The translations under genes were made by a program, and so were the position numbers. Below the pieces are notes generated by a model. It saw only the letters and a list, made by a program, of their open reading frames with translations. It did no database searches and had not been told where the DNA came from. DNA of 47,750 nt from Clostridium sp. (GTDB lineage: Bacteria; Bacillota; Clostridia; Clostridiales; Clostridiaceae), in assembly GCA_022773025.1 (NCBI GenBank), contig JALEZF010000017.1:1-47750 (forward strand), in the 5' to 3' direction. Shown in pieces: positions 1 to 8,206 of the stretch (position 1 is the first letter of the stretch; each line of letters starts with the position of its first letter).

Positions 1-1237
1 TTTCACTTAATCTTTCAAAATCATCTCTTATCTTTATTTCATCAATACCATACATATCCGCAAAGTTTACTAATGCAACTTCTGTAGGGTCTCCTATTTC
101 TTTATGTCCATCTGTTATAGCATCACTACAAAGAAGTCCCATCATTAATAAGCTTTTTTCTAAAGTATCATCTAAATTTATAGATTCAGCTTCTTTTATT
201 TGATTATTTACAAAAACTTTTTTTACAGTCATTTTATTTTGAGTAAGAGTTCCTGTTTTATCAGAACATATTATAGAGACACTTCCAAGTCCCTCTACAG
301 CTTGAAGCTTTCTTATTATAGCATTTTCCTTTGCCATCTTTTGAGTTCCAAGAGAAAGAACTATTGTAACTATAGAACTTAAAGCTTCAGGTATTGCTGC
401 TACAGCAAGAGCTACTGCAAACATAAAGGAATCCACGAGCGCCTGACCTCTTACCATATTTAAAATGAATACAATTATACTTATTACAAGTATCACAACA
501 GCAAGTTTTTTACCAAAGTTGTCCAAATTAACTTGAAGAGGTGTTTTCTTTTCTTTAGTTGTATTTAAAAGCTCTGCAACTTTTCCTATTTCCGTATCCA
601 TTCCTACTGCAGTAACTACAAGGGTAGCTCTTCCATAAGTCACAAGGCTTCCAGAAAAAGCCATGTTTTTTCTATCTCCAACTGGTATATCTTTTTCATT
701 TATAATTTCATCAGTTTTTAACACACTTTCTGACTCTCCAGTTAGAGAACTTTCATTAACCTGTAAGCTGTAATTTTCAATTATTCTTCCATCTGCACTT
801 ATAAAATCTCCTGCTTCAAGATACAATATATCTCCAACTACAACTTCTTTTGATGGTATCTCTATCTTTTCTCCATCTCTAAGGACCCTCGCAACTGGCG
901 ATGACAGTGCCTTTAGACTGTTTAAAGACTGTTCTGCTTTAACATGTTGCACAGTTCCTAAAATAGCATTGATTATTACAACAACAAATATAACTATTGC
1001 ACTCTCCACATTTCCTAAAAACATAGAAATGGTTGCTGCTATTAAAAGTATAATAACAAGCACATCTTTAAACTGCTCAAGAAATACCTGAAATATACTT
1101 TTCTTTTTTCCTTCCTTCAATTCATTAGTTCCATACTTTTCACGTCTACTCTCTACATCACTCTTTGACAAACCATTAGGTTTCACTTCTAGAGAATTCA
1201 TAAGTTCTTCTTTTGACATTTCATAGGGTCTTTTCAT
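1..1237 (-). CDS. P-type cation-transporting ATPase, N-terminal part (Mn2+/Ca2+ type)
   Basis: Only the first 412 codons lie in the window; the gene runs off the left edge. It is a membrane pump that exports divalent cations using ATP. Visible landmarks are the actuator motif LTGES, the TM4 ion-binding motif PEAL (as in Ca2+/Mn2+ pumps) and the phosphorylation site CSDKTGTLT. Transmembrane stretches flank these, and the N-terminus is of the cation-ATPase type (MKRPYEMSKEELMNSLEVK). The ATG at 1237 is preceded by a strong GGAGGA (1245-1250). The leader carries a yybP-ykoY riboswitch and terminator, so expression should rise with Mn2+. Mn2+ export is therefore the likely main role, as for other P-type pumps under this riboswitch. 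Ca2+ transport cannot be excluded from sequence alone. Confidence 0.93.
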   Translation of the reverse strand, partial: MKRPYEMSKEELMNSLEVKPNGLSKSDVESRREKYGTNELKEGKKKSIFQVFLEQFKDVLVIILLIAATISMFLGNVESAIVIFVVVIINAILGTVQHVKAEQSLNSLKALSSPVARVLRDGEKIEIPSKEVVVGDILYLEAGDFISADGRIIENYSLQVNESSLTGESESVLKTDEIINEKDIPVGDRKNMAFSGSLVTYGRATLVVTAVGMDTEIGKVAELLNTTKEKKTPLQVNLDNFGKKLAVVILVISIIVFILNMVRGQALVDSFMFAVALAVAAIPEALSSIVTIVLSLGTQKMAKENAIIRKLQAVEGLGSVSIICSDKTGTLTQNKMTVKKVFVNNQIKEAESINLDDTLEKSLLMMGLLCSDAITDGHKEIGDPTEVALVNFADMYGIDEIKIRDDFERLSE

Positions 1238-1302
1238 TTGTATGTCCTCCTTAAAACTTTAGTCTGTGTTTTTTAAAACATACTACTGATATTAGTATTA
1301 AT

Positions 1303-1361
1303 AAAAAACAAGACTTTTAATACAATCTTAGAATTTTTCTAAGATCATATTAAAAGTCTTG
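1303..1361 (-). terminator. Riboswitch expression-platform terminator
   Basis: A long hairpin has perfect outer arms CAAGACTTTTAATA (1309-1322) and TATTAAAAGTCTTG (1348-1361) and inner arms TCTTAGAA (1326-1333) and TTCTAAGA (1337-1344). A six-U tract (1303-1308) follows on the minus strand. It lies between the aptamer and the ATPase start and uses the aptamer's 3' P1 strand, as expected for transcription attenuation. Confidence 0.9.
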
Positions 1362-1450
1362 TAACCATAAAAGGTGTATAATACCAGGTAATATAAAAAT
1401 TAACCGCGATGTTGACATTATACTTGTAACTACTCCCTATTAATATAATA
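1345..1450 (-). promoter_or_regulatory. yybP-ykoY (Mn2+-sensing) riboswitch aptamer
   Basis: Read on the minus strand, the leader of the ATPase contains the conserved yybP-ykoY blocks in order: GGGAGTAG (1437-1430), GTCAACATCGCGG (1416-1404), ACCTGG (about 1387-1382), and TTACAAGACTTTTAATAT (about 1365-1348). The last matches the conserved AGCAAGACCUUU end. The P1 strands ATATTAA before GGGAGTAG and TTAATAT after CAAGACTTT can pair. The 3' P1 strand is also the left arm of the following terminator, so metal binding should prevent termination (an ON switch). This is a pattern call with no covariance search, but the conserved blocks and the downstream pump agree. Confidence 0.88.
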
Positions 1451-1587
1451 AAAGTAATATTTAATTTAATAAAATATTACACGATATCTTGTCCATCGTC
1501 AATATGTTTTTAATAATTTAAAGTCGAATTTTAATTAAAATACACTTTTATCCATTTTATATGTCATTTATTGTTTCACTTTTTACA

Positions 1588-1617
1588 AAACAAGTTTTTA
1601 CATATAAAAACTTGTTT
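1588..1617 (-). terminator. Terminator of the eutJ-like gene
   Basis: Arms AAACAAGTTTTTA (1588-1600) and TAAAAACTTGTTT (1605-1617) form a 13-bp hairpin at the stop codon of the minus-strand gene, followed by TGT-rich sequence. It separates that gene from the Mn2+ riboswitch. The rest of the 378-bp gap 1238-1615 holds the riboswitch, its terminator and AT-rich promoter sequence. Confidence 0.75.
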
Positions 1618-2446
1618 AATCTTTTGCTTCGCTACTCATGGCTATTCCTATTGGAGTTACTAAAAGAGGATTATATGTTTTTATTGTTTTTACTTTAGTG
1701 TATTTTTCCACTATAGATTCTATATTTTTTAGGCAACATGTTCCTCCAACAAGATAAATTGTATCCACATCATATCCCTTTATGTGATGAGAAACTATGT
1801 CAGCCATCTTTTCTATTACAGGTCTTACTAGATTAAAAACCATATTATAATTTTCATCTTGAATCTTGAAGTTATCAGCCTTCTCATATTGAAACCCCAA
1901 ATTTCCCGATATCACTAATGTTAAATGATGACCTCCTGTAGGCTCATCACCAGAATATATAACCTCTCCTTGTTTCAATATTGATATTCCTGTAGTTCCT
2001 CCACCTATATCAACCACTGCTCCATTTTTGATATTAAGAACTAAGGAAGCCGCTGTAGGTTCATCAATTACGTTTGTTACTTCAAAGCCTGCTGCTTCAA
2101 CTACATTTCTTATAACTTTAGTATTTCCTTCGCCAATACCAGGAGGTATTGCTGTAGCCGCATAATCAAGGACCCTATTCAGCTTTTTTTCCAAATTCTC
2201 TTTTAACTTTTTTACGATGGTAACAGCATTTAAGTAATCCACAACTATGCCGTCTCTAACTACAGATGCCTTGTAAAGTTCTCCTGCCACAGGTTTATTA
2301 TTTTCATCTAAAACCACAAGAACTATATTTGATGTTCCTAAATCCACCCCTACTTTAAGTTTTTTATTCTTATCTATAGCCTTTGGCTTTAGAAAAGTGT
2401 TTTCCACATCTTTTATGTATTCATTAGCTTCTCTTAAGCTTTCCAT
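1616..2446 (-). CDS. eutJ: EutJ-like ethanolamine-utilisation chaperone (Hsp70 fold)
   Basis: This 276-aa protein has the actin/Hsp70 ATPase fold without a substrate-binding domain, the size and layout of EutJ. Motifs are the phosphate-1 loop VGVDLGTSNIVLVVLD (about residues 32-47), the phosphate-2 loop VVDIGGGTTG (about 144-153) and the adenosine motif YLVGGTCC near residue 230. EutJ is encoded in ethanolamine microcompartment operons and is thought to act as a chaperone or reactivase. Its exact role is not settled. No microcompartment shell or ethanolamine ammonia-lyase gene is in the window, and the gene has its own terminator, so it appears detached from a eut operon. The start has AAGGTGAT upstream. 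An FtsA/PilM-like actin homologue is the main alternative, but the spacing of motifs favours EutJ. Confidence 0.75.
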   Translation of the reverse strand: MESLREANEYIKDVENTFLKPKAIDKNKKLKVGVDLGTSNIVLVVLDENNKPVAGELYKASVVRDGIVVDYLNAVTIVKKLKENLEKKLNRVLDYAATAIPPGIGEGNTKVIRNVVEAAGFEVTNVIDEPTAASLVLNIKNGAVVDIGGGTTGISILKQGEVIYSGDEPTGGHHLTLVISGNLGFQYEKADNFKIQDENYNMVFNLVRPVIEKMADIVSHHIKGYDVDTIYLVGGTCCLKNIESIVEKYTKVKTIKTYNPLLVTPIGIAMSSEAKD

Positions 2447-2549
2447 ATAATCACCTTTTCTTTCAAATACATATGAGTTTTAAATTCTATACTTCTAAAC
2501 TTCACCTATGTAGTATTTCCAAGTTTTTATATTGATATTAAAGAAAAAT

Positions 2550-2592
2550 AAAAACAGAGATATTAAGCTTCTAAGCTTCTATCCCTGTTTTA
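2550..2592 (-). terminator. Terminator of galT operon
   Basis: AAAACAG (2551-2557) pairs with CTGTTTT (2585-2591), with inner paired AAGCTT repeats. On the minus strand it is followed by TTTTTATTTTT. It lies directly after the stop of the 104-aa gene. Confidence 0.8.
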
Positions 2593-2595
2593 AAA

Positions 2596-2910
2596 TTAAA
2601 GTTCTTCACTAGTTTTTTCTATGAGTTTTATGAAGTTTTCTTGACCTTTCTTTGTAATATACATATCTAAAAGAGTTCTCAAAGGAAGATTGTTCAATCC
2701 TTTATTTTTGTTTTCCAAAAGGGTTTCAAGGATAGATCTAAATTCTTCTTTGTCACTATTTAACGCATCTATCATTTTTTCTGCCATATCATCTACTAGA
2801 TCTTTTTTTATATTTTCCCTAAGCTTCTCTCTAAAGCCATAAATATAAAATCTAGTATCCTCATCATATTTTGAAATATCTCCATCAATGAGTTCATTTA
2901 TATTAAACAT
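2596..2910 (-). CDS. Small hypothetical protein downstream of galT
   Basis: This is a 104-aa, charged, probably all-helical protein that I do not recognise. It has no signal peptide or membrane segment. It begins 24 bp after the galT stop, with AAAAGGA upstream of the ATG, and ends at the shared terminator, so it is the second gene of a galT operon. The residue pattern (many D/E/K, few aromatics, MAEKMIDALNSDKEEF) suggests a soluble cytosolic helical bundle. Function is unknown. Co-transcription with galT hints at a sugar-related or housekeeping accessory role, but that is only inference. Confidence 0.7.
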   Translation of the reverse strand: MFNINELIDGDISKYDEDTRFYIYGFREKLRENIKKDLVDDMAEKMIDALNSDKEEFRSILETLLENKNKGLNNLPLRTLLDMYITKKGQENFIKLIEKTSEEL

Positions 2911-2934
2911 AACGTCATTCCTTTTCTGTTTACT

Positions 2935-4497
2935 TTATAAATTAATTTTGCTATTTATCTCATTTACAAATCTATAGAAAGCCTCTTTTCTATTCCCCAT
3001 TCTAAATACACTGCAACACTCTAGTACTGACATAAATTTCATACCAACCTCGTGTTGAAGTATTTCCTGTACATTGGATTCATTTATATTATCGTACTTA
3101 CTCATAATTTTTAAACACCAGTCTTTATGCTTTTCTAGGTCTTCTGTATCTAAAAGACTCACATCTTCCTTTTTTACCATGACACTTTCTAACAGCTTAA
3201 GCTCTTCCTTTAGTCTAGCTGGAAGTACTGCAAGACCCATAACTTCTATAAGTCCTATATTTTCTTTTTTGATATGATGAAGAGATTCATCAGGATGATA
3301 AATTCCATAAGGATGGTTTTCATCTGTTCTGTTATTTCTAAGCACCAAATCTAGTTGAAACTTTCTCCCTCTTCTTCTAGCTATAGGAGTTATAGTATTG
3401 TGAGGAGTATCTTTAGAAAAAGCTTCAATTCCTATTTCTTTATGAGTGTACTTTTGCCATATTGTAAAGATCTTGTATGCCAATTCACTAAGTTCATCTT
3501 TGCTATTTCCAGTTATTCTAATGACATCTAGAGGCCAGTTTATATACTGAACATTTACACCTTCATAACCATCTATAGAAGCCTCATATAATTTTTCTGC
3601 CTTTGCCATAGGAAATTCATAATTTCCTCCTTGAAAATGGTCATGAGAAAGTATAGAACCTCCCACTATTGGAAGATCAGCATTGGACCCTAAAAAATAA
3701 TGTGGAAACTGCTCTATAAAGTCTAGTAGTCTTTTAAATGTAGCTGCCACTATCTTCATAGGACTGTGCTCCTTTTTGAACACTATGCAATGCTCATTAT
3801 AATATACATACGGTGAATACTGAAGATACCATTTTTCATCATTTAAATCAAGTGGAATAACCCTGTGATTTTGCCTTGCAGCTTGATTTATACTTCCTTC
3901 AAAACCCACATTTTCATAACATAAAGCACATTTAGGATAGTTATTTTGAGGCATATTCCTAGCTAAAGCTATAAGCTTTGGGTCTTTTTCTGGTTTTGAT
4001 AGATTTATTGTTATATCAAGATCACCATACTTTGTTTTGCTTTTCCACTTCAAGTTTTTCTTTATCCTGTCTTTCCTTATGTAATTAGAGGCTATAGATA
4101 AGCCATAATAATAATCCGTAGCTTTTCTTTTGTCCTCTTCATATAATTCCTTAAATCTCCTATTTATAACTGATGGATTATTCATTAAGCAATTCATTAT
4201 TTCAGTATCTAAAATATCTCTGTAAGTAACATCATTATTTTGAAGCACTCTGCATTCATAAGCAAAATCTAAAATATTGTCTAATATTTCATGTAATGGT
4301 GTGTCACCTATATTTAAGTCTTCAAGAATCACAAATTCTTTAAGCTTCAAAATTGCTATTATTCTATTTGCTATATAGATCATATCTTCTTCTTCTATAA
4401 GATTTTCACGAATTCCATATTGAAGAAGTCTATTTATTTCATAATTTATATCTATACTAATAGGCCCTTTTTCCATTAACTTTTCTTCATATGCCAT
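2935..4497 (-). CDS. galT: UDP-glucose--hexose-1-phosphate uridylyltransferase (class 2 GalT)
   Basis: GalT transfers UMP between UDP-glucose and galactose-1-phosphate in the Leloir pathway in the cytosol. At 520 aa it is the long Gram-positive type. The active site is visible as GGSILSHDHFQGG (about residue 280), and SINQAARQNHRVIP near residue 205 is another family block. The start ATG has GGGGGAGAT upstream. No galK or galE is next to it, so the Leloir genes are probably scattered. It is followed 24 bp later by a 104-aa gene in the same transcript. Confidence 0.95.
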   Translation of the reverse strand: MAYEEKLMEKGPISIDINYEINRLLQYGIRENLIEEEDMIYIANRIIAILKLKEFVILEDLNIGDTPLHEILDNILDFAYECRVLQNNDVTYRDILDTEIMNCLMNNPSVINRRFKELYEEDKRKATDYYYGLSIASNYIRKDRIKKNLKWKSKTKYGDLDITINLSKPEKDPKLIALARNMPQNNYPKCALCYENVGFEGSINQAARQNHRVIPLDLNDEKWYLQYSPYVYYNEHCIVFKKEHSPMKIVAATFKRLLDFIEQFPHYFLGSNADLPIVGGSILSHDHFQGGNYEFPMAKAEKLYEASIDGYEGVNVQYINWPLDVIRITGNSKDELSELAYKIFTIWQKYTHKEIGIEAFSKDTPHNTITPIARRRGRKFQLDLVLRNNRTDENHPYGIYHPDESLHHIKKENIGLIEVMGLAVLPARLKEELKLLESVMVKKEDVSLLDTEDLEKHKDWCLKIMSKYDNINESNVQEILQHEVGMKFMSVLECCSVFRMGNRKEAFYRFVNEINSKINL

Positions 4498-4630
4498 GCT
4501 ATCTCCCCCTAAATTCTTATAGTTTATTTATTAGGCAAAAATCTATAAATTCCTTTAAAGATTCTTGCTGTTTAATTTAGGTATATAGCTATTATAAGCA
4601 ACATATATAATGCTTTTAAAGCATAATTTC

Positions 4631-5830
4631 TTAGGCTGCTGCCTCATTATTTTCTTCTTTTTTAAGAAGTTTTTTATAGCTAAGGTCTATGGCAAGAGAC
4701 CCAAGGGGTGCCGTTATAAGAATTGCTAGCACTGCTACAGTTAGCACCATGTTTCCACAAGCTAAACCCATAGCTAATGGAATACCTCCTATGGCAGCTT
4801 GCACTGTAGCTTTAGGAGAATATGCAAATACGCAAAATATCCTCTCCTTCAAATTGAGATCTGTACCAATTAAAGAAAAAACTACTCCTATAGCTCTAAA
4901 TATAAGTCCTCCTAATATTACTATCACTGCAGCTGTTCCTGACATTGCTATATATTTTGGATCTACAGTTGCTCCTACAAGTACAAATAATATTATCTCA
5001 GCTCCTACCCATAGCTTATTAAATTTTTGCGAAAGTCTATGAGCTAGAGTTTTATAATTTTTCAATAAAGAAATCCCCATAGTCATTATGGACAAAAGTC
5101 CTGAAAGGGGCAATATATTTTTTAGTGCTTCTTCCAAAGCAAGAAGCAAAAATGAAATGCTTAATATTATTAAGACTTTCATAGAATCTCTCATATGTAT
5201 ATTTCTAAATATCTTTGCCAATAAAAATCCAACTGCCATCCCTAAGATTATTCCACTTATTATTGATAGGGGAACACTTACAAAATTCCCAATGGACATA
5301 TCTCCGCCTTGAACTAAGGTTGTACAAGATGTAAATAGCACAATTACAAATACATCATCAACAGAGGCTCCAGCCATTATAAGCTGAGGTATACTCTTAG
5401 AAGTGCCATATTTTTCATCCATAAGTTTTATCATACTGGGCACAATAACTGCTGGTGATACTGCTGCTGTCACAGCTCCTATAACTGCTGCTTCAGCTAC
5501 TGTCACTCCTAAAATTTTAGGCCCTATTAAAACTATACCTAAAATCTCGAAAGATGCTGGTATAAAACACATTAGTATAGCTGGTCTTCCAACTTTCTTT
5601 AATTCCTTCACGTCAAGAGCTAGTCCAGCTCTAATTAAAATTATTATAAGGGCTATTTTTCTAAGGTCCGCTGAAATTCCAAGTATGGTTCCATCTAAAA
5701 CATTAAGTACATAAGGACCTAATAATATCCCTCCAACTATCATCCCCAATAATCTAGGCAGTCTAAGTTTTTTTAAAATATCTGCTAAAATTAAACCTGA
5801 TAAAAATATAAGTGCTAGGCTTGTAAGCAT
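4631..5830 (-). CDS. Cation/proton antiporter (CPA family) under fluoride riboswitch
   Basis: This 399-aa polytopic membrane protein has about 12 hydrophobic segments. The N-terminal block LPRLLGMIVGGILLGPYVLN is typical of CPA-type Na+/H+ and K+/H+ exchangers. The GASVDDVFVIVLFTS block (about 177-191) carries the paired aspartates of the ion-binding site in this superfamily. AAGGAGGA precedes the ATG. The leader holds a crcB-type fluoride riboswitch with terminator, so the gene should be induced by fluoride. Antiporters of this kind are a known class of fluoride-riboswitch-controlled genes. The role is inferred as protection from fluoride stress; whether it moves F- or restores cation/pH balance cannot be read here. 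Confidence 0.88.
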   Translation of the reverse strand: MLTSLALIFLSGLILADILKKLRLPRLLGMIVGGILLGPYVLNVLDGTILGISADLRKIALIIILIRAGLALDVKELKKVGRPAILMCFIPASFEILGIVLIGPKILGVTVAEAAVIGAVTAAVSPAVIVPSMIKLMDEKYGTSKSIPQLIMAGASVDDVFVIVLFTSCTTLVQGGDMSIGNFVSVPLSIISGIILGMAVGFLLAKIFRNIHMRDSMKVLIILSISFLLLALEEALKNILPLSGLLSIMTMGISLLKNYKTLAHRLSQKFNKLWVGAEIILFVLVGATVDPKYIAMSGTAAVIVILGGLIFRAIGVVFSLIGTDLNLKERIFCVFAYSPKATVQAAIGGIPLAMGLACGNMVLTVAVLAILITAPLGSLAIDLSYKKLLKKEENNEAAA

Positions 5831-5884
5831 AACTTTCCTCCTTATTATGTTTTTAATCTTTTATAATTTGAAGTATTACAAAAC

Positions 5885-5929
5885 AAAAAGCTGATAACCC
5901 TGTGATTAGTAATCACAGAAGTCATCAGC
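5885..5929 (-). terminator. Fluoride riboswitch terminator
   Basis: On the minus strand GCTGATGACTTCTGTGAT (starting 5929) pairs with ATCACAGGGTTATCAGC (ending 5890), followed by UUUUU (5889-5885). The left arm contains the GCTGATGACTTC block required for the aptamer pseudoknot, so ligand binding and termination compete. Confidence 0.9.
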
Positions 5930-5983
5930 CTAAATTCAGCAGTTTTAGCATAAATAATGCTACGGGAGAACTTCATTCCCTAT
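5921..5983 (-). promoter_or_regulatory. Fluoride (crcB motif) riboswitch aptamer
   Basis: Read on the minus strand the leader starts GGGAATGAAGTTCTCCC (5980-5964), a stem in which the loop GAAGT can form a pseudoknot with ACTTC at 5923-5919. It continues through an optional hairpin (TAGCAT/ATGCTA) to AAACTGCTGAATTTAGG and the conserved GCTGATGACTTCT. These blocks match the known fluoride aptamer (GGGC.AUGAGG..GCCC ... AAACUGC ... GCUGAUGGCCUCU) in order and pairing. The downstream antiporter is a typical target. No covariance search was run. Confidence 0.87.
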
Positions 5984-6031
5984 ACTTTTATAAGTTTATC
6001 ATGGTACTTTTAAGTAGTCAATTAAATATTT

Positions 6032-7912
6032 CTATTTCATTATCCTGCATATACTATTTGTAAACTCTAGTGGATCTTCCAATGTAAGTCCTTCTATTAA
6101 AATAGCCTGATTGTATAAAAGGTTAGTGTATAGTGCAAATTTATCCTTGTCATTTTCATAAGCTTCTTTTAAAGCCTTAAACACATCATGATGAGCATTT
6201 AATTCTAAAACCTTTTCTGCTTTAATCTTCTGATTGTTAGGCATAGAATTTAGAACCTTCTCCATTTCAATAGTTATCTCACCATCTGTAGCTAAGCACA
6301 CTGGATGATTCTTAAGTCTTTTTGATACCCTTACAGCTTTAACCTTGTCAGATAATATTTCCTTCATTGAAGAGAATAAATCCTTGTTTTCCTCTTCGAT
6401 AGCTTTATCTTCATTTTCTTCTTTATCAGATTCTATCCCTAAATCACTATCTGAAACCGACTTAAAGTCCTTTTCTTTGTACTTCATAAGCATCTTTATT
6501 GCAAATTCATCTACATCCTCAGTGAAATAAAGGATCTCATATCCTTTTTCTAGAACCATTTCTGTTTGAGGAAGCTTTTCTATTCTATCTATAGATTCTC
6601 CTGAAGCATAGTAGATATATTTTTGATCCTCTGGCATTCTAGATACGTATTCTGCCAAAGTCACAAGTTTCTTTTCATTTGATGAGTAGAACATAAGCAA
6701 ATCTTGAAGTACATCTTTGTTTGCTCCAAAGTCACTGTATACGCCATATTTTAGTTGACGTCCAAAAGTTTTAAAGAACTTTTCATACTTATCTCTGTCA
6801 TTCTTTAACATAGACTCAAGCTCGCCCTTTATTTTGTTCTTTATATTCTTAGCTATAAGTTTTAATTGTCTGTCATGCTGTAACATTTCCCTAGAAATAT
6901 TAAGAGATAGGTCCTCAGAATCAACTATTCCCTTTACAAAACCAAAGTAATCAGGAAGTAAGTCAGAACATTTATTCATTATCATAACTCCACTAGAATA
7001 TAGCTCTAACCCCTTTTCATACTCCTTTGTATAAAAGTCATAAGGCATATTTTCTGGAATATATAAAATTGCATTGTAACTAACCATTCCATCTACGCTT
7101 ATATGAACATGAGATAAAGGTGTATCAAAGCCATAGTGCTTTTCATGATAAAAGTTTTCATAATCTTCCTTTGTAAGCTCACTTTTATTCTTTCTCCAAA
7201 TAGGAACCATGCTGTTTATGGTTTGTTCCTCTTTGTAGTCTTCGTATTCATCCTCACTGCCCTCTTTAAGTCTTGAAGATGTAACTTCCATCTTTATAGG
7301 ATATCTTACGAAATCAGAATATTTCTTTATAAGAGATCTTAACTTGTACTCTTCTAAATATTCATCATAATTCTCTTCTTCACTATTTTCCTTTATCTTT
7401 AAGATTATTTCTGTACCTACTGTTTCTTTTTCACATGGCTCTATGCTATATCCGTCAACTCCTGATGACTGCCATTTGTATGCTTCATCACTACCTAAAG
7501 CTTTACTTATAACAGTAACTTCATCTGCTACTAAAAATGAAGAGTAGAATCCAACTCCAAATTGTCCTATTATATCATAGCCTTCTTTAGCTTCATTTTC
7601 TTTCTTGAACTGCAATGAACCACTCTTAGCTATAACTCCAAGATTTTCATCAAGCTCTTCCTTAGTCATTCCTATACCGCTATCTATTATTTTTATAGTT
7701 CTATTTTCTTTGTCTGCCTCAATCTTTATATAATAATTAGATTTTTCGAAGCTCAAAGACTCATCCATAAGAGCTTTGTAGTAAATCTTATCAATAGCAT
7801 CGCTGGCATTTGATATGAGTTCTCTTAAGAAAATCTCCCTATGCGTATAAATTGAATTAATCATAAGATCCAATAGTCTTTTTGATTCCGCTTTAAACTG
7901 TCTTTTTTCCAA
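6032..7912 (-). CDS. htpG: Molecular chaperone HtpG (Hsp90)
   Basis: Cytosolic ATP-dependent Hsp90 chaperone. N-terminal GHKL ATPase motifs are [19 protein letters not shown] and [15 protein letters not shown]. The middle and C-terminal dimerisation domains follow, about 626 aa in all, which is usual for bacterial HtpG. I place the start at the TTG at 7912 ([17 protein letters not shown]), because the AAGGAA ribosome site lies 8-9 nt upstream of it and family alignments begin there. The GTG at 7921 abuts the ribosome site. A sigma-A promoter and perfect CIRCE element lie just upstream, so HrcA repression is expected. Confidence 0.97.
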   Translation of the reverse strand: MEKRQFKAESKRLLDLMINSIYTHREIFLRELISNASDAIDKIYYKALMDESLSFEKSNYYIKIEADKENRTIKIIDSGIGMTKEELDENLGVIAKSGSLQFKKENEAKEGYDIIGQFGVGFYSSFLVADEVTVISKALGSDEAYKWQSSGVDGYSIEPCEKETVGTEIILKIKENSEEENYDEYLEEYKLRSLIKKYSDFVRYPIKMEVTSSRLKEGSEDEYEDYKEEQTINSMVPIWRKNKSELTKEDYENFYHEKHYGFDTPLSHVHISVDGMVSYNAILYIPENMPYDFYTKEYEKGLELYSSGVMIMNKCSDLLPDYFGFVKGIVDSEDLSLNISREMLQHDRQLKLIAKNIKNKIKGELESMLKNDRDKYEKFFKTFGRQLKYGVYSDFGANKDVLQDLLMFYSSNEKKLVTLAEYVSRMPEDQKYIYYASGESIDRIEKLPQTEMVLEKGYEILYFTEDVDEFAIKMLMKYKEKDFKSVSDSDLGIESDKEENEDKAIEEENKDLFSSMKEILSDKVKAVRVSKRLKNHPVCLATDGEITIEMEKVLNSMPNNQKIKAEKVLELNAHHDVFKALKEAYENDKDKFALYTNLLYNQAILIEGLTLEDPLEFTNSICRIMK

Positions 7913-7948
7913 TTCAAACACTTCCTTATTTCTATGTTTTAATTTTTA

Positions 7949-7975
7949 TTAGCACTCATTATAGTCGAGTGCTAA
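7949..7975. promoter_or_regulatory. CIRCE operator (HrcA site)
   Basis: Perfect TTAGCACTC-N9-GAGTGCTAA inverted repeat (7949-7957 and 7967-7975) between the htpG promoter and its start codon. HrcA should bind here and repress until heat shock. Confidence 0.97.
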
Positions 7976-7986
7976 TACATAACTTT

Positions 7987-8015
7987 TATATACCACTTTT
8001 CCTTTATTATGTCAA
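7987..8015 (-). promoter_or_regulatory. Sigma-A promoter of htpG
   Basis: On the minus strand TTGACA (8015-8010), 17-bp spacer, TATATA (7992-7987). Transcription would start close to the CIRCE element, which fits repression by HrcA. Confidence 0.85.
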
Positions 8016-8206
8016 TATCTATAGTTTTAAAAATATTTTTTCGTTACACTAGTTTTAATTTTTTTAACTTATTTTTTGCTATTTTTCCCCATACAAAAAT
8101 ATTCTTTTTACTTTTTTCATCATTTTATTTATAATTAAAGAGCTGCATTTTAATGTAGATATAATCTAATTAACTTTATTTAATTATAAAAAAATGGAGG
8201 ATTTCA

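Noticed and set aside
4498-4630. A palindrome ATGCTTTAAAAGCAT-like stem after the antiporter gene as a terminator
   Set aside because: The stem is short, AT-rich and lacks a clean T tract; too weak to report as a feature.
4689-5714. Several plus-strand frames over the antiporter gene
   Set aside because: They are shadows of the membrane-protein gene; none has a ribosome site or family motif.
8016-8206. A c-di-GMP riboswitch before the synthase gene
   Set aside because: The leader is AT-rich with no GEMM-like conserved blocks; c-di-GMP control is through the PilZ domain.
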